This document shows, piece after piece, positions 24,945 to 36,296 of a DNA stretch of 64,000 nt. Within the stretch, counting starts at the first letter, position 1; each line of letters starts with the position of its first letter. Both the position numbers and the translations under genes were made by a program. Below the pieces are notes generated by a model. That model searched no databases and had not been told where the DNA came from. It saw nothing but the letters and a program-made list of their open reading frames with translations. Source of the DNA: Mesorhabditis belari (lineage: Eukaryota; Nematoda; Chromadorea; Rhabditida; Rhabditidae); contig CAUEEP010000742.1 in assembly GCA_958450365.1 (NCBI GenBank), positions 574,001-638,000 on the forward strand, in the 5' to 3' direction.

Positions 24945-27900
24945 TTAAATATTGGCCGCCATTTTACAAATATAGAAATCATTGAGCACAGTCTTTTGCA
25001 CAGAAAGTATCCAATTACCGTAAGCGCTTGATGGATCCTCACGACAATCACTGTCGGTATTCACCTGGAAAATATCGTATTTTCATCGAATTTCCTCCTA
25101 AATAGAGACGAAAATGATAGTAAAGTCGAAAATAAAAGCATTGTTCTCAAGTTCTAAGACTCAATAAAATGCAGAGCTCTAATCGAAAATCCAGTACAAA
25201 TTCACAACTGAATATCTTTTTGTATCATTTGAAGAATCCCTGTAAATCGTTCTTTGTGCGCGCACACAATCGCTGCCCATCTGGCAAACCGTCCTAGCAT
25301 AAGGTACTTCCCATCGACTGGGTTTTTGGTTCTTCGATTTTCTCGATTCTTTACTAGTTAGGAACTATAAAGGAACTATGAAGAAACTAAATAGGAACTA
25401 TCGAGAAACTAAATAGGAACTATAAAGGAACTATAAAGGAACTATAAAATAACTATAAAGGAACTATAAAGAAACTAAAGAGGAGTATAAAGCCTCAGCT
25501 TACCATCATAAAGTAATCCCGATCAGCTGGTAAGCCATACGGTGAATAATCGTACGGTGTTCCATCAGTCCAAGCCCAATTTCTAAAACTCTTTCTCCAC
25601 CTTTCAAACTCAATTTATAACAGAACTTAGATCTTTTTCCCCCATTCTTACCCATTAATCGTTTGCCCACCAATCCACATTCGGTAGCGTTGCTTGAGTT
25701 GACTGCATAATTGACAACTTGCGTCAATCTGAGCCATGCCTAGAGTGTTTAAGTAGAAAATACTGAAATACTGAAAATACACTCGAAAATACAATTACAA
25801 TAAACAAAAATTTATTAACCTGTAACAAAGTCGGCTTCGTCTTTTGTGTGAATCGACGCGAGATGTCCACCCCGAGAGACACAATCGCTCTCCGCGTCCA
25901 GCCACGATTTCATCTTGCCTTTCTAAAATGTGATTCTACTTACCGTAATAATTCTAATAGAAGACCATGGTCTTCTAAATTTCAACCCCCAAAATTGATC
26001 GGCAAAAAGAGGTAAGGGTCCCCCCACAAAAAAAAAAAAAAAATGTTAAAAACAATTTCAAACGATAGCCCTTGGCCCAAAACAAAAAAGTAATAAAAGT
26101 GAAAAAAAATTCCCGGCCCGGCCCCATAGAAAATCTTTCAAAAAAACCACCCGGGGGGGCCATAAAATTTCAAAAAGAAATTTAAAAATTTTCAAAACAC
26201 CGCCCCAATTTAACTGCGGGGGCAAAAATATTACTATCTGGACCCAAATCCATCATTCACCTAAAAGAAGTTTTAAAACCCGCTTCAAGGGGCCGGGGGG
26301 TGGTCCTCTAATAGGGACTGGGTTTTCAATTAGAGACTGGTTTTCTATTAGAGACTGGTCTTCTATTAGAATTATTACGGTAATTGCAATTTCTATTGCA
26401 TTTTTTCTATTCTTTATTTCTAAAACCATTAATAAATTACTCACAAAATAGCAGGATTTTGTGCTCGCATAGTACGTCCACTCGGATGGGCAACTTGGTC
26501 GACTTGGTGCCACTAAAGAGTTTTTCTTTACATATTTTATAATCAAAAATTTGAAACACAACTTTTCTTAGTGCACTCGTGCACTCAATTCTTCAATTTG
26601 CTAATGTTTTAGTGTCCAATTTCAACCAACTTTGAATAGTTGAAAGAGTGCAAACGAAGGGATTCGTCGTATGACACGCTGTGGTACGCCATTTTCCGCT
26701 CAAAGCGCTCATCAACACACAAGAGTCGTTGCCGGGTTCACCTGAACGTGTTTGAATTTGCTTTAGATTTTTGTAATATTGCTAAAAAATCAATTTATCA
26801 AGTCATTTACCTGAATCAAAGTTGAGATATTGTGCCGAACTCCCATCACTCCACGCCCATCCATTCCAATTCCTCTGTAAACCGATCAGAAACGATTGAC
26901 CGCTAATGCCTAGAAAGATTTTTAAAGTATACTTTGTTTCTCTTTGGCACACTTTGATTATTTTACTATTTAATTTATATTTAACACTACACCTGCCACA
27001 TAACTTCTGATCACTTCATTAACGAAAGCGCTCGTGATTGAGCTTAAATGACCGCCCGCCAACGAGCACCCTGACTCGGCGTAGATAAAAGGAGTCGCTG
27101 AAATGGGTTTGTTTTTTTTTTTGGAGAAATTTACCGTATTGGAACCGTATTAGATCAAAAAAGAACCGTATTGGAACCGTATTAAATCAAAAAAAAGAAC
27201 CGTATTGGAACCGTATTGGAACCGTATTGGTACCGCATTGGAATCGTATTGGAACCGTATTAGATCAAAAAAAGAACCTTTATTTGTTTATTGTTTATTG
27301 AATTTCTATTGTTTTTGAAATTATATCGATAAGTGAATGAACTGAATGCTCACTGATCTTCCCTGTTCACTATAAGCTGATAATCTTACTGTTCGAGACG
27401 AAGCAGACGTTTAGAAGTGAAAGCCAAATTTTGAGATGAATTTGCGAAAGAAATCGCCGCACTTCTAGTTTATTTTGGGAAAATTTAAGAACTCTGGATC
27501 AAGCGCTTTCTCAAAATCAGATTGATTCAGGAAAAATTAGCTTGAAAATTGAAACCATGAAGATTTCGCCGAATGGAATTGCCATTGACCAGAGTCTTCG
27601 TTTTGTACGAGTCTGGTATCAAAATGTAGCCCTTCAATTCGGCTACACGATCGTATAAAAAACGTTTAGAAAAACTGTTGTTTAGTACAGAAAAATGGCC
27701 GCAAATTGAGAGCACCAGCACTACACACCCATACAAAAGACGGTACGTCGTTGCTTGTATTGCGATGTACAGTCGGCGCTCTCACTTTGCGGCCATTTTT
27801 CTTGTACTAAACAACAGTTTTTCTAAACGTTTTTTATACGATCGTGTAGCCGAATTGAAGGGCTACATTTTGATACCAGACTCGTACAAAACGAAGACTC

Positions 27901-28335
27901 TGGTCAATGGCAATTCCATTCGGCGCAATCTTCATTGCCCTCCCAAAAATTAGCCTCTTTTAAAATCTATGACAAAAATATAAAAAGATAAATATTTTTA
28001 TAAATTGCGTTTGTAATTAAAAAGGAAATACAACTCAAAATCGCATTTCAATGCCACATTAGGCCACATTCAATGTCAAGAGAAAAAGCTCAAATGGAAA
28101 GCTCTGACGACAGCGCGTTTCGCTTTAGACAATTCTAGACGAAGCCTAAGCCTAAGCTTAACTCATAGTTTATACGAAATCAATCAATAATTGCTCTGAC
28201 GCTTTTGGCGAGCAATTTTGCCAACTCACCAGTTTTGGCTCCTCGTAAACACCCTCCATTCCCATTATCGACACTCCCATCCGGGCAACCTGCTTGCGCC
28301 AAAACAAATAAACAGACGAAAACGATGTGTAACAT
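24945..28335 (-). CDS. Secreted protein with two C-type lectin domains
   Basis: Nine exons join in phase: 28335-28230, 27097-26993, 26909-26811, 26741-26631, 26512-26445, 25922-25820, 25739-25652, 25582-25504, 25064-24945, giving 292 aa. Residues 1-15 (MLHIVFVCLFVLAQA) are a signal peptide. CTLD 1 spans about 19-138 (ESGCSLAGGHLSSI, WNGWAWSDG, GEPGNDSC, final FVC). CTLD 2 spans about 150-292 (CPSEWTYYASTKSCYF, GGHLASIHT, WAWTDG, DFYICKMA). Cysteine spacing fits the fold, but neither domain keeps a full EPN or QPD sugar-binding triplet, so calcium-dependent sugar binding is doubtful. One donor (GTTGGT at 26630) is non-consensus. AATAAA on the minus strand at 24886-24881. The exact C. elegans clec counterpart is not identifiable. 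Confidence 0.85.
25240..25330. repeat. Dispersed repeat (GCCCATCTGGCAAACCG)
   Basis: TTTGTGCGCGCACACAATCGCT with CATCTGGCAAACCG and CATAAGG recurs at 33755-33850; related fragments are at 23525 and 7105. It is intronic here. The family is unknown. Confidence 0.5.
25942..26393. mobile_element. Inverted-repeat element in a CTLD-gene intron
   Basis: TTACCGTAATAATTCTAATA at the left is mirrored by ATTAGAATTATTACGGTAA at the right, with GACCATGGTCTT and the inner motif ATAGCCCTTGGCCC. It accounts for the 522-bp intron between the halves of CTLD 2. Confidence 0.7.
27533..27962. mobile_element. Large foldback element in intron 1 of the two-CTLD gene
   Basis: Two arms of about 180 bp (27535-27715 and 27775-27960) are nearly perfect inverse copies, for example AAAAACGTTTAGAAAAACTG and CAGTTTTTCTAAACGTTTTT, with a spacer of about 55 bp. 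Both strands therefore show the same open frame, which is not a gene. The high identity suggests recent origin. Confidence 0.75.
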
Positions 28336-28596
28336 CGATAATTTGTTGGATTCACCAAAAAATTACTCGAATTTAAAACCAGCTTGAGCTAAACCTCCTT
28401 TCAATTTTTCTTATCTCTCCAATTTCTTTTTTTTTTGGTGATTTTTTTTCCCCGAAGACCCCTGCTGATTGGGATCATTTAAAGGCAAAATCTTATTGCA
28501 TCCGGTGAAAAATATTTTTGTTTATTTGTCAGCTTTTGGCTTTACAACTTTGTACAATAACAAAAATGAGAAAAGTTTGGAAAAGTTTTCTTTGGA

Positions 28597-29691
28597 TTAA
28601 CAAAGCGAACAACTCGTGCCACAGTAGAGTTGACGAGTGCTCAGTGAGTAGAAAGACGACGAACAGAAACCATTTGCGATCCAAGCGGTGCAGCTGAATA
28701 GTTTCATAAATGCTAATTTGAAAAGAATAGTTTGTGTAAGATTATCGTAGCTTTGACGCGTTTTAGAAAACTTTTGGCCACGCTTTCAGCTCTTTATCAA
28801 TATCAGTCTTTGACTCTTTCACCTAGCTGATGAAGCATTGTCTCCGCACGTCGAATTTCCCGTCGTCGCATTGCAGAGATTGCCTAGGAAACTTTGGGTA
28901 ACTCTTTGAGAAAAAAAAAAAAACTCACATGTAACACCACAATATTTTTGTCTTTGCGCCAATGTGTAATTGGTGTTATTGCAGAAGAAATTCACTTGCC
29001 AATACGAGCAACTCGACGACAAATCCGAGCATCCAAACACCATAGCAACACCTGAACTTTGTGATCAATTTTTGCCAGCTCAATTTCCAATCAAATCTCA
29101 TTTACGTTTTTACGTTTATTTTGAAAGAGGATTTTTTAAAATGTAGATTTGTAATGATAAGTTTGATATTGCAATAAAAATATCTGAATTAGAATATGAA
29201 AAATTCCAGTGGAGTTGATGTTTTTAAATTTAATTAAATCTAAAGGGAAACATTGCTAAATAAGTGTTTTTTTGAGGATATGAGTTGATGTTTTTAAATT
29301 TAATTAAATCTAAAGAGAAACTCTGTTAAATAAGTGTTTTTTTTTCCAGTGAAGTTTATGCTTTTAAATTTAATTAAATCTAAAGGGAAACACTACTAAA
29401 TAAGTGTTTTTTTTTCTAGTGAAGTTTATGCTTTTAAATTTAATTAAATCTAAAGGGAAACCCTGTTAAATAAGTGTTTTTTGAGGATATGAGTTGATGT
29501 TTTTAAATTTAATTAAATCTAAAGAGAAACACTGCTAAATAAGTGTTTTTTTTTCCAGTGAAGTTGATGTTTTTAAATTTAATTAAATCTAAAGAGAAAC
29601 TCTGTTAAATAAGTGTTTTTTCTCCAAAAAAACTTTCAAATATCTCACCAGCGAAAGCGACGATGAAAACGGGAAGAATTAAACGAGCCAT
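28597..29691 (-). CDS. Small secreted protein with two ShKT domains
   Basis: Four exons in phase (29691-29649, 29051-28929, 28883-28823, 28693-28597) encode 107 aa. The first exon is a signal peptide (MARLILPVFIVAFAG). Two six-cysteine ShKT domains follow, with CSDLSSSCSYW through YCGVTCNLC and CGDNASSA through YCGTSCSLC; the protein stops at the last cysteine. ShKT domains are very common in nematode secreted proteins and are thought to be interaction modules; toxin activity should not be assumed. A minus-strand AATAAA lies at 28526-28521. The 597-bp first intron is a tandem array. Confidence 0.85.
29210..29625. repeat. About 65-bp tandem array in a ShKT-gene intron
   Basis: Roughly six or seven copies share TTTTAAATTTAATTAAATCT, then AAAGGGAAAC, then AAATAAGTGTTTTTT, with two alternating spacers (GAGGATATGAGTTGATG and CCAGTGAAGTT). 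Confidence 0.8.
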
Positions 29692-30312
29692 TTCTTCAAG
29701 AGAAAACTCTGGTTTAAGCAAATTTCAGGAAATTTCGGGAAATTTCAGGAAATCTCGAAGGGAATCTCAAAGGAAATCTGCTGAATGAATGCTTTTTCTT
29801 TTAAATTTCAACCACTTTTATACCCAATGCTTGTCATTTACCAAAAAAAAAACTGGCTAGTTTGGTAAATTTTGGCATTGTTTACACAGCTTTCAATGTC
29901 TTCAAAGTTGAGCAAATTAGCAAATCTCGTTTTTTGCTTTTACTTTTGACAAAATCACAAGCGAAAACAAGTCATAGCTTGTAAAGAAAGTCGAAAATTT
30001 TGTAATTTTTGTAAAATCTTTGAATTTTACAAGTATTTCATTGAGATTTGAGTGGTTTTTTCATAAAATTTCATGAATTTCCTAAAATTCTTGTTGTTGA
30101 ACTTTGATTTGATGTTTTCTCAGCTGTTTTTCCTCTCTTTTTTCCTCTCTTTTTGCCATTCTTTTTCGTTTAAAATTCTCATGTTTGATTGGTTTTTGTG
30201 AACTGAAAAAGAAATTTGAAACAATGAGAACATACATTGTTTGCTTAAGTTCTAAAAATAAATTCTATGACTTGTTTTACTTGTAGAATTTTTTGGGAAA
30301 GTTTCTTTTCTT
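29692..30312. other. Intergenic DNA upstream of the ShKT gene
   Basis: A short TTTCAGGAAATTTCGGGAAA repeat lies near 29722-29765. It should contain the promoter; no motif is recognised. Confidence 0.4.
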
Positions 30313-30618
30313 TTCAAGTTTATTTTAAGCAATCTTTGTCTTGTTCTAAGCAATCTTTACCTTGTCCTAAGCAATCTTTACCTTGTCCTAAGCAATCTTT
30401 GTCTTGTTCTAAGCAATCTTTACCTTGTCCTAAGCAATCTTTTCCTTGTTCTAAGCAATCTTTTCCTTGTTCTAAGCAATCCTTACCTTGTTCTAAGCAA
30501 TCTTTACCTTGTTCTAAGCAATCTTTGTCTTGTTCTAAGCAATCTTTACCTTGTCCTAAGCAATCTTTTCCTTGTCCTAAGCAATCTTTTCCTTGTTCTA
30601 TGCAATCTTTACCTAAAT
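30313..30618. repeat. 21-bp minisatellite next to the leftmost CTLD/VWA-like gene
   Basis: About 14 units of CTTGTCCTAAGCAATCTTTAC and variants. The 21-bp period yields a long plus-strand open frame (QSLPCPK repeats) that is an artefact. It ends about 30 bp from the stop codon of the gene at 30651. Confidence 0.9.
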
Positions 30619-31542
30619 TTATTAAATATCTTTTATTCTTTTCATGATTCTTAGATAAACGGCGGTGGTGGTAATGGCCCAGACTGATTCGTTTGCCTAA
30701 AAGAAAAATTGAAATTAAAAAATTAGCGTTTTCTCCATAAGTGACTATGATTTTAAAGAATTTTTGAGCAAATTAGGGAAATTTTGATTTAATTTGAATA
30801 AGCACACTTTAAAAAGCTTATTATGGCTTAAAAATCTATTAATAAGTTTAATTTCTTTTAATAGAAAAGCCTTTATAAACCTTTATAGGATTAATGAAAA
30901 GTTTTATTCGAATCTCTCGACTTACTCGCATAAAAGTTGCCATATAAATTCGACAAGTGTCGGGATGAAATTGTCACGATCCGGTTGCACAATTTCAACC
31001 ATTCTTGAGTCAATCCACAAAGGATACGTCTATTATTTTCGATTTTCAATAATATTCAACAATTTTCAACGATTTTCAACGATTTTCAATGATCTCTATC
31101 TCTATTTCTAGTTCAAATTTTTCTATGCACCGCTTGAGCTTTGGTGAACTTGATGGGCAAGAGGAAATGCTGCCAGCTAGGTAATTGATCCAGAGAAACC
31201 GGGGATGAGGCTTCGTAACTGAAAATTTAACGCTAAAACTTGTCGAAATAAGTTTCAAATCTTTGCATTGATTAGATCTAAACTAGACAGTAATCTAGAA
31301 TAAGAGTCTAGAAGAGTAAACTAGAATAGTCGAATCGAAATCGATCTAACTCGGCTCGAGACTAAAAACTTCGATCTAATGAACCACATAAAAAGTACCT
31401 CAAATTTTCTGCGCCCTGCACGGCCACTGATTACATTTGGCTGGGGCAGCTACGCAGAAATTTTGACGTTTTAGAAATTAAAATTCGTTGTATCGAAGTT
31501 CGTTATGTCGAAGTTAGGCCGTATTTAATCCATTAGCACCCT

Positions 31543-31615
31543 GCCTACAGTAGCTGAGTGGTTAGCGCGCTAGCACGGAGTTCAAGTGTTCGAGGGTTCG
31601 AATCCGCCTCCGGTC
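31543..31615 (+). repeat. tRNA-like sequence (degenerate)
   Basis: TAGCTGAGTGGTTAGCGCG (A-box) and GGGTTCGAATCC (B-box) at tRNA spacing; the anticodon stem does not pair. It lies within an intron of the gene at 30651-33459, on the opposite strand. Confidence 0.5.
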
Positions 31616-31989
31616 AAACATTTTGCTTTTTTTGCCAAAGGCTCAAATATAATAGAAATAAACTTTTCAAGCAAAAAGAGCACTCCCAACTTTACGCTAG
31701 ACTCTTTTCTTTAGAATTAGTCATTCATTTACCGATCGCTATTCGGAATCCAGATCATTAACTGTTTCACGCCGTATTTTGAGTCCAATCGTCGACAATT
31801 ACAATTTAGCCCTTCTGTGTAGTTTTGCGCAACTTGAATTGGGCTAAAGAATGTTTAAATTAATTTTGAACCTAAGCTACTTGCATAGAAATATCTGGGT
31901 ATGGATTTTTGGTGATCCCTCCGGTCATAATCGACGAGTAGATTGTTGAGAAGCGATCACTGCAAAAATCTGGTTGTTGATTGTTGAAC

Positions 31990-32730
31990 CATTTGTCGAG
32001 TAGTAGACAATGCCTAAATCAGAGTAGTAGACAATGACTAAATCAGAGTACTAGACAATGCCTAAACCAATGCCAATGAAATTTCGTTTTTTTAAAGGAA
32101 AACGAACCCGATACTCGGGTGATTTGTTGACTCAAAACTCCGAAATCACAAGACGAGTTGGAGAACCATTGCGTTTGAATGGCCGAGTCGAAGGCTCGCA
32201 AAACTTCTTCTACCTGGAATCGATTTGCATAAAGGCAATTAGCAATTAGCATTTGATTGAATCGATTTGCATAAAGGCAATTAGCAATTTGCTACTTATC
32301 ATTACTGATAGATTCAAGCGATTCCCATTTAAAAGTTAACGAACAAGTGATAGCCGCTTTTTTCGTTTTTTCCCCGAAAACAAAATACTACGGGAATGGA
32401 GGTAAAGCAATGGAGTAAACTAATCACAAAAATAATTACCTACGATTATTTCTTAAAGCTTTAAACTTCTTAAACTTGTAACTCTTGTAACCCCACCAAG
32501 AACTGATCATCCGCATTTGAGGCCGACTCAACCATGAAAAAAGATATCAGCTTTTGCGGTATCCGTACAATACATTGGACTTTCTAAATCGATTTTTCGA
32601 TAAATCGATAAAAATCTATAATAATCTACAGAAATCGATAAAACTTTAAATACTCAGTGCTGGCAATTCGCAGAAATATGGCTGAACAGCTGTACAACTT
32701 TCTGTGTACCACAGGGAATCGGTGGTGTTT
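31990..32730 (-). mobile_element. Transposon copy, inverse of the element at 38487-40952
   Basis: It matches 40110-40820 and 38520-38600 in inverse orientation (for example ATTTGCATAAAGGCAATTAG and CGCATTTGAGGCCGACTCAA). It lacks the 1.47-kb mariner present in the other copy and thus shows the empty site near 32610-32630. The terminal inverted repeats are not seen here, so the copy is truncated. It carries AGTAGTAGACAATGCCTAAA repeats abutting the exon at 32013. Confidence 0.7.
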
Positions 32731-32984
32731 AAATAAACACAATCCAGGTCAAGATTTGGAGAGGATGGTTGGCCTAAAGGTTTAAGAGTTGAACAATATG
32801 CTTTGCTTTACCTGGTGCCCAGTTGAAATAGCTGATCGGTGCTGAGTTGTATTTGTCATCCAAGAAAAACCATGTTTGGTTGAGGCGATAGATGCCGATG
32901 TTGAAACTCTCGTAGGAAGTGGCTAAAAGGTTTTCCCACCAGTTCGAGATGCGTAAAATTTCAATCTACATGCAATTTTTTCCT

Positions 32985-32987
<3 letters not shown>

Positions 32988-33047
<60 letters not shown>

Positions 33048-33052
33048 CTCTT
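32988..33052. repeat. (CTTT)n microsatellite
   Basis: About 16 uninterrupted CTTT units, intronic. Confidence 0.95.
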
Positions 33053-33072
33053 CTTCCCCCATTCCCCCTCAA

Positions 33073-33140
33073 GGGACCGGATAGCTCAGTGGTTAGTGCA
33101 ATTGCCTGGAAAAGATCGAGGGTTCAATCCCCTCTACTGC
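33073..33140 (+). repeat. tRNA-like sequence (degenerate)
   Basis: ATAGCTCAGTGGTTAGTGC (A-box) and GAGGGTTCAATCCCCT (intact T-arm) at tRNA spacing. No proper anticodon arm. It is followed by a T run (TTTTTT) that would terminate RNA polymerase III. Confidence 0.5.
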
Positions 33141-33459
33141 TTTTTTAGATCCCACCAGCTTGTGCAGCTTTCACTGCAAACTGATTGTCGAAAGAGTTCT
33201 CGAATCTAGCCGATCGTCCATTAGCATTCTGGCACCGAAAATCGCCGTCTTGTGCGGTGAGAACTAAGAATATTTTTGTAAACAACATGGGAAACTAAGA
33301 AAAGACAAGACAAGCTCGATTCATAGCATTCATAGCATTTCTAGGCCCACTAAACTCACATTGATTCAAGACGATCGTCAGACATTGATTCTCTTTCAGT
33401 GAGGGTTGAGTTCCGGATGGGCAAACAGCAAAAATTGTTACAAAAGGGAAAACAACCAT

Positions 33460-34419
33460 AAAATCATCACTAAAAGAAAATTCTTTTAAGAATCTCTTGC
33501 AAACAAGGAGAATTTTTCAGCTTTTTATTGGTTTGAAATCATTGATAAGGCTCGGAATCGAGTTCAGAGTTGAGCTGGGGAGAATCTGAGCTAAGTTTTT
33601 GCTCGTTTACAGAAATTTTGATGTTTTTAGAAGACTTAGAACAAAAAATGACTTTGAGCGGGTTTAGAAAATGTTTTGGAGTACTTTGTGCTCAAAAGGA
33701 ATGAGAACTATCTGGAGTACTTACTTTAAAGGGGGAGAAGGTACAATCGCGGCCGGGTGACCATGACTGATGTTCTTTATGCGCGCCCACAATCGCTCTC
33801 CATCTGGCAAACGGCGCTAGCATAAGGGACTTCCCTTTCGTTCCGTTAAAGAGAAGGAGAGGTCAGCGATTTACGGTTGTTATACTTAAACAGCCAAACT
33901 GATAAAACAATGCGATCTGGCCATCAAGTTTTGAATGTCCTTGAGTTGATCTTGTTTTTCTCCAAGCCTTGCAGCGTCTCCAAAAATTTGTGAACACATC
34001 AAATCGCTCCGCCGGGTGATTTTTATTCTTTTATAATAAAATCAGCGATATTAAAATAAAAAAAAACAGGTGGTTGCCGTAAATAAAAAATTTTTATGGT
34101 CGCCCGGCACGCGATTAATACATTCTACATTCTACCTTCTCCCTTCTACCTTCTCCCTTCTCCCTTCTACCTTCTACCTTCTCCCTTCTCCCTTCTCCCT
34201 TCTCCCTTCTCCCTTCTCCCTTCTACCTTCTCCCTTCTACCTTCTCCCTTCTACCTTCTCCCCCCTCCCCTCCCCTCACTTTAAATAAATCTAATATCAA
34301 GCACATATAATAAATGGAAAATCTGACAATTTGAGTAGATAAGAAAGCCTTTTAAACTTTTGAAATTCATTTTCATTGCAAAATAATGATTTATTCAAGC
34401 TATTTACATTTTCATTCCT
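33460..34419. other. Intergenic DNA between lectin paralogues
   Basis: It holds a copy of the GCATCTGGCAAACGG-type repeat (33755-33850) and a CCTTCTACCTTCTCC array at 34110-34277. Minus-strand AATAAA for the next gene is at 34395-34390. Nothing else recognised. Confidence 0.5.
34110..34277. repeat. CCTTCTACCTTCTC minisatellite (polypyrimidine)
   Basis: 7-bp units CCTTCTA, CCTTCTC and CCCTTCT in tandem; overlapping open frames here are artefacts. Confidence 0.9.
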
Positions 34420-34904
34420 CTAGACCAATGGTGGAAGCGGAGTGTCACCGACAGCGCCAGTTAAACTAAAAAACGTTATTAAATGCAAGATAAATGCAAA
34501 TTGATCTTTGTTATTTAAAAAACGAGTTGAAATTCTTCAATTGATTCAAGCTCACTTGCAAAGTAAACGCCATAAACGAAGAATTTGAGTGGGAATGAAT
34601 TCGGGGCCATGGACCCGGCAACAGAGACATCGTTCATCAATGGATCTTTCCACAATGGGAATTTCTAAACACAACAGAAATGTTCCTGATATATAAATGC
34701 TTCTTCAAGATAAGCAGTTTTTTCTTATGACTTACAGCAGTTGCCTTGTTGACACGAATGTCGAGCAGATAGTGCTCCCATGAGGACAACTCGGAGAGGG
34801 AAATTAGGCGAGTCGTGTTGTATCTAGATTTGGGCAATTTGAATCTTAGCACCTAAGAAGCAAGAATAAAAATCTTAAAGAATAGCTAGTTAAGTAGGCA
34901 GTGG

Positions 34905-35311
34905 GTCAGAGTTGATCACTATTTTACGGTTTCCAAGTTTTCCAGAAGCTCAACACTTGAACCACCGGCAAGATCTCATCGTCACAGCTACATTTTCCGC
35001 CCCCACATCGATAAGGTTTGATAAGCGCTTTTCGAGATTTCGAGGAATTTAGGCGACGCTTTGGTACACTACTATTAGAGAGAAGACGGTATATTATTCC
35101 AGGTTAGGCTAGTAGATCAGACCGATCTATTTCCCTAATATTTCCCGGTGAGCCGAGTTGATGACGATTTTATATTTTTCCAAGTTTTCACAGAAGCTCA
35201 ACACTTGAATCACCGGCAAGATCTCATCGTCAGCTACATTTTCCGACCCCACATCGATAGGGTTCTGATTTCCGAGCAATTTAGGTATTAGGGTATTAGA
35301 GAAAATACGGT
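34905..35311. mobile_element. Dimeric inverted-repeat element, intronic copy
   Basis: It is an inverse-orientation copy of 23694-24147 (AGGTTAGGCTAGTAGATCAG, ACATTTTCCGACCCCACATC), ending TTAGAGAAAATACGGTA. The left terminal repeat is missing. Confidence 0.65.
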
Positions 35312-35549
35312 AAGTGATTTGGTAATAGAAAATTAAAAATCAAATTAAATTTTTACTTACTCATCTCTAATCGGAATCCAGATCATGATCTGTTTAGTCT
35401 TGTAAGCAGAATTTGTTCTTCGACAGGCGCAAGGTTGACGTTCCGTATACACTTTGGCGACATCAATGGCCCTGAAAAAGAACCCAACTATCTTCATTTT
35501 CAGGTTTCTTTCAAGATAAGATTGCTTTAATAGACATATCGTTTCCGAC

Positions 35550-35765
35550 ATGAGAGCGCCATGAAAGAGCGCCATGAAAAGAGCGCCATGAAGAAAAGAG
35601 CGCCATGAAAAGAGCGCCATGAAAGAGCGCCATGAAAAGAGCGCTGCATAAAAGAGAGGCCATGAAAAGAGCGCCGAAGAAAGAGCGCCATGAAAAGAGC
35701 GCCATGAAAAGAGCGCCATGAAAGAGCGCCGATGAAAAGAGCGCCATGAAAGAGAGCGCCATGAA
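35550..35765. repeat. AGAGCGCCATGAAA minisatellite
   Basis: About 15 units of 13-15 bp with variable spacing, intronic. Minus-strand frames full of ALFSWRSF are artefacts of it. Confidence 0.9.
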
Positions 35766-36296
35766 ATCTCTGTGTGAGTTGTTTTTGCTTTGTGAACTGA
35801 TTGCGCTAGAAGTTATGAAGTCATGAACACATCTGTTTTTAGTCCAATCGACATCTCATACACATCAAAACTCACACAACATATCGGTGATGATCGGTTG
35901 TTTCTTGATATTATTGTGCATCGCATCAACCATATCGATAAAGTTGTCAGCACAGAAATTCGGCGTCCCTATCCGCAGATATGTGTTATCATAAGTAAAC
36001 GACTCCTGAAATTTTAGATAAATCATTTTCTGAATAGTTTTACATTTATTACATGTTTTAAACTTGAACAATGTCTACCTGAAAGTCCGAATTTGTTGCC
36101 TCTTCAAATCGGCATCCCCGCAGCTCGATGGACTGTACCATTGACTAGGCAAAACGGAGTTGAAACCGAAAAGCACGTCGTGCATCTAAAATTGCTTTAT
36201 TTCTCATTTTGCTCAACAAACTAGAGCCAGTTTTGTTACAAAAACTAAAAAAAAGAGTCATTTTACTCACCAAAGAATATCAGCTGCATCTGGTGG

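Larger units (their letters stand above)
30651..33459 (-). pseudogene. CTLD/VWA-like gene, probable pseudogene lacking middle exons
   Basis: Leftmost of three paralogues. Exons seen: 33459-33360 (signal peptide MVVFPFVTIFAV), 33263-33156, 32922-32812 (first two thirds of the CTLD), then 32013-31885, 31843-31733, 31218-31131, 31029-30926, 30696-30651 (C-terminal region, WIDSRMVE, final PLPPPPFI). By comparison with 41776-46989, the exons for the CTLD C-terminus, the VWA-like start and the next VWA-like exon are missing. Their place is taken by a transposon copy (31990-32730). The phases either side (1 and 1) do not join, so the frame is broken. The intron 31884-31844 starts with GCAAGT, a rare GC-AG type. 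A fused transcript could exist but would not encode an intact protein. Confidence 0.7.

Noticed and set aside
27527..27953. Two near-identical frames on opposite strands
   Set aside because: They are the two arms of one foldback element.
30267..30647. 126-codon Cys/Lys/Ser-rich frame
   Set aside because: It is the translation of a 21-bp minisatellite with no start context or splice signals.
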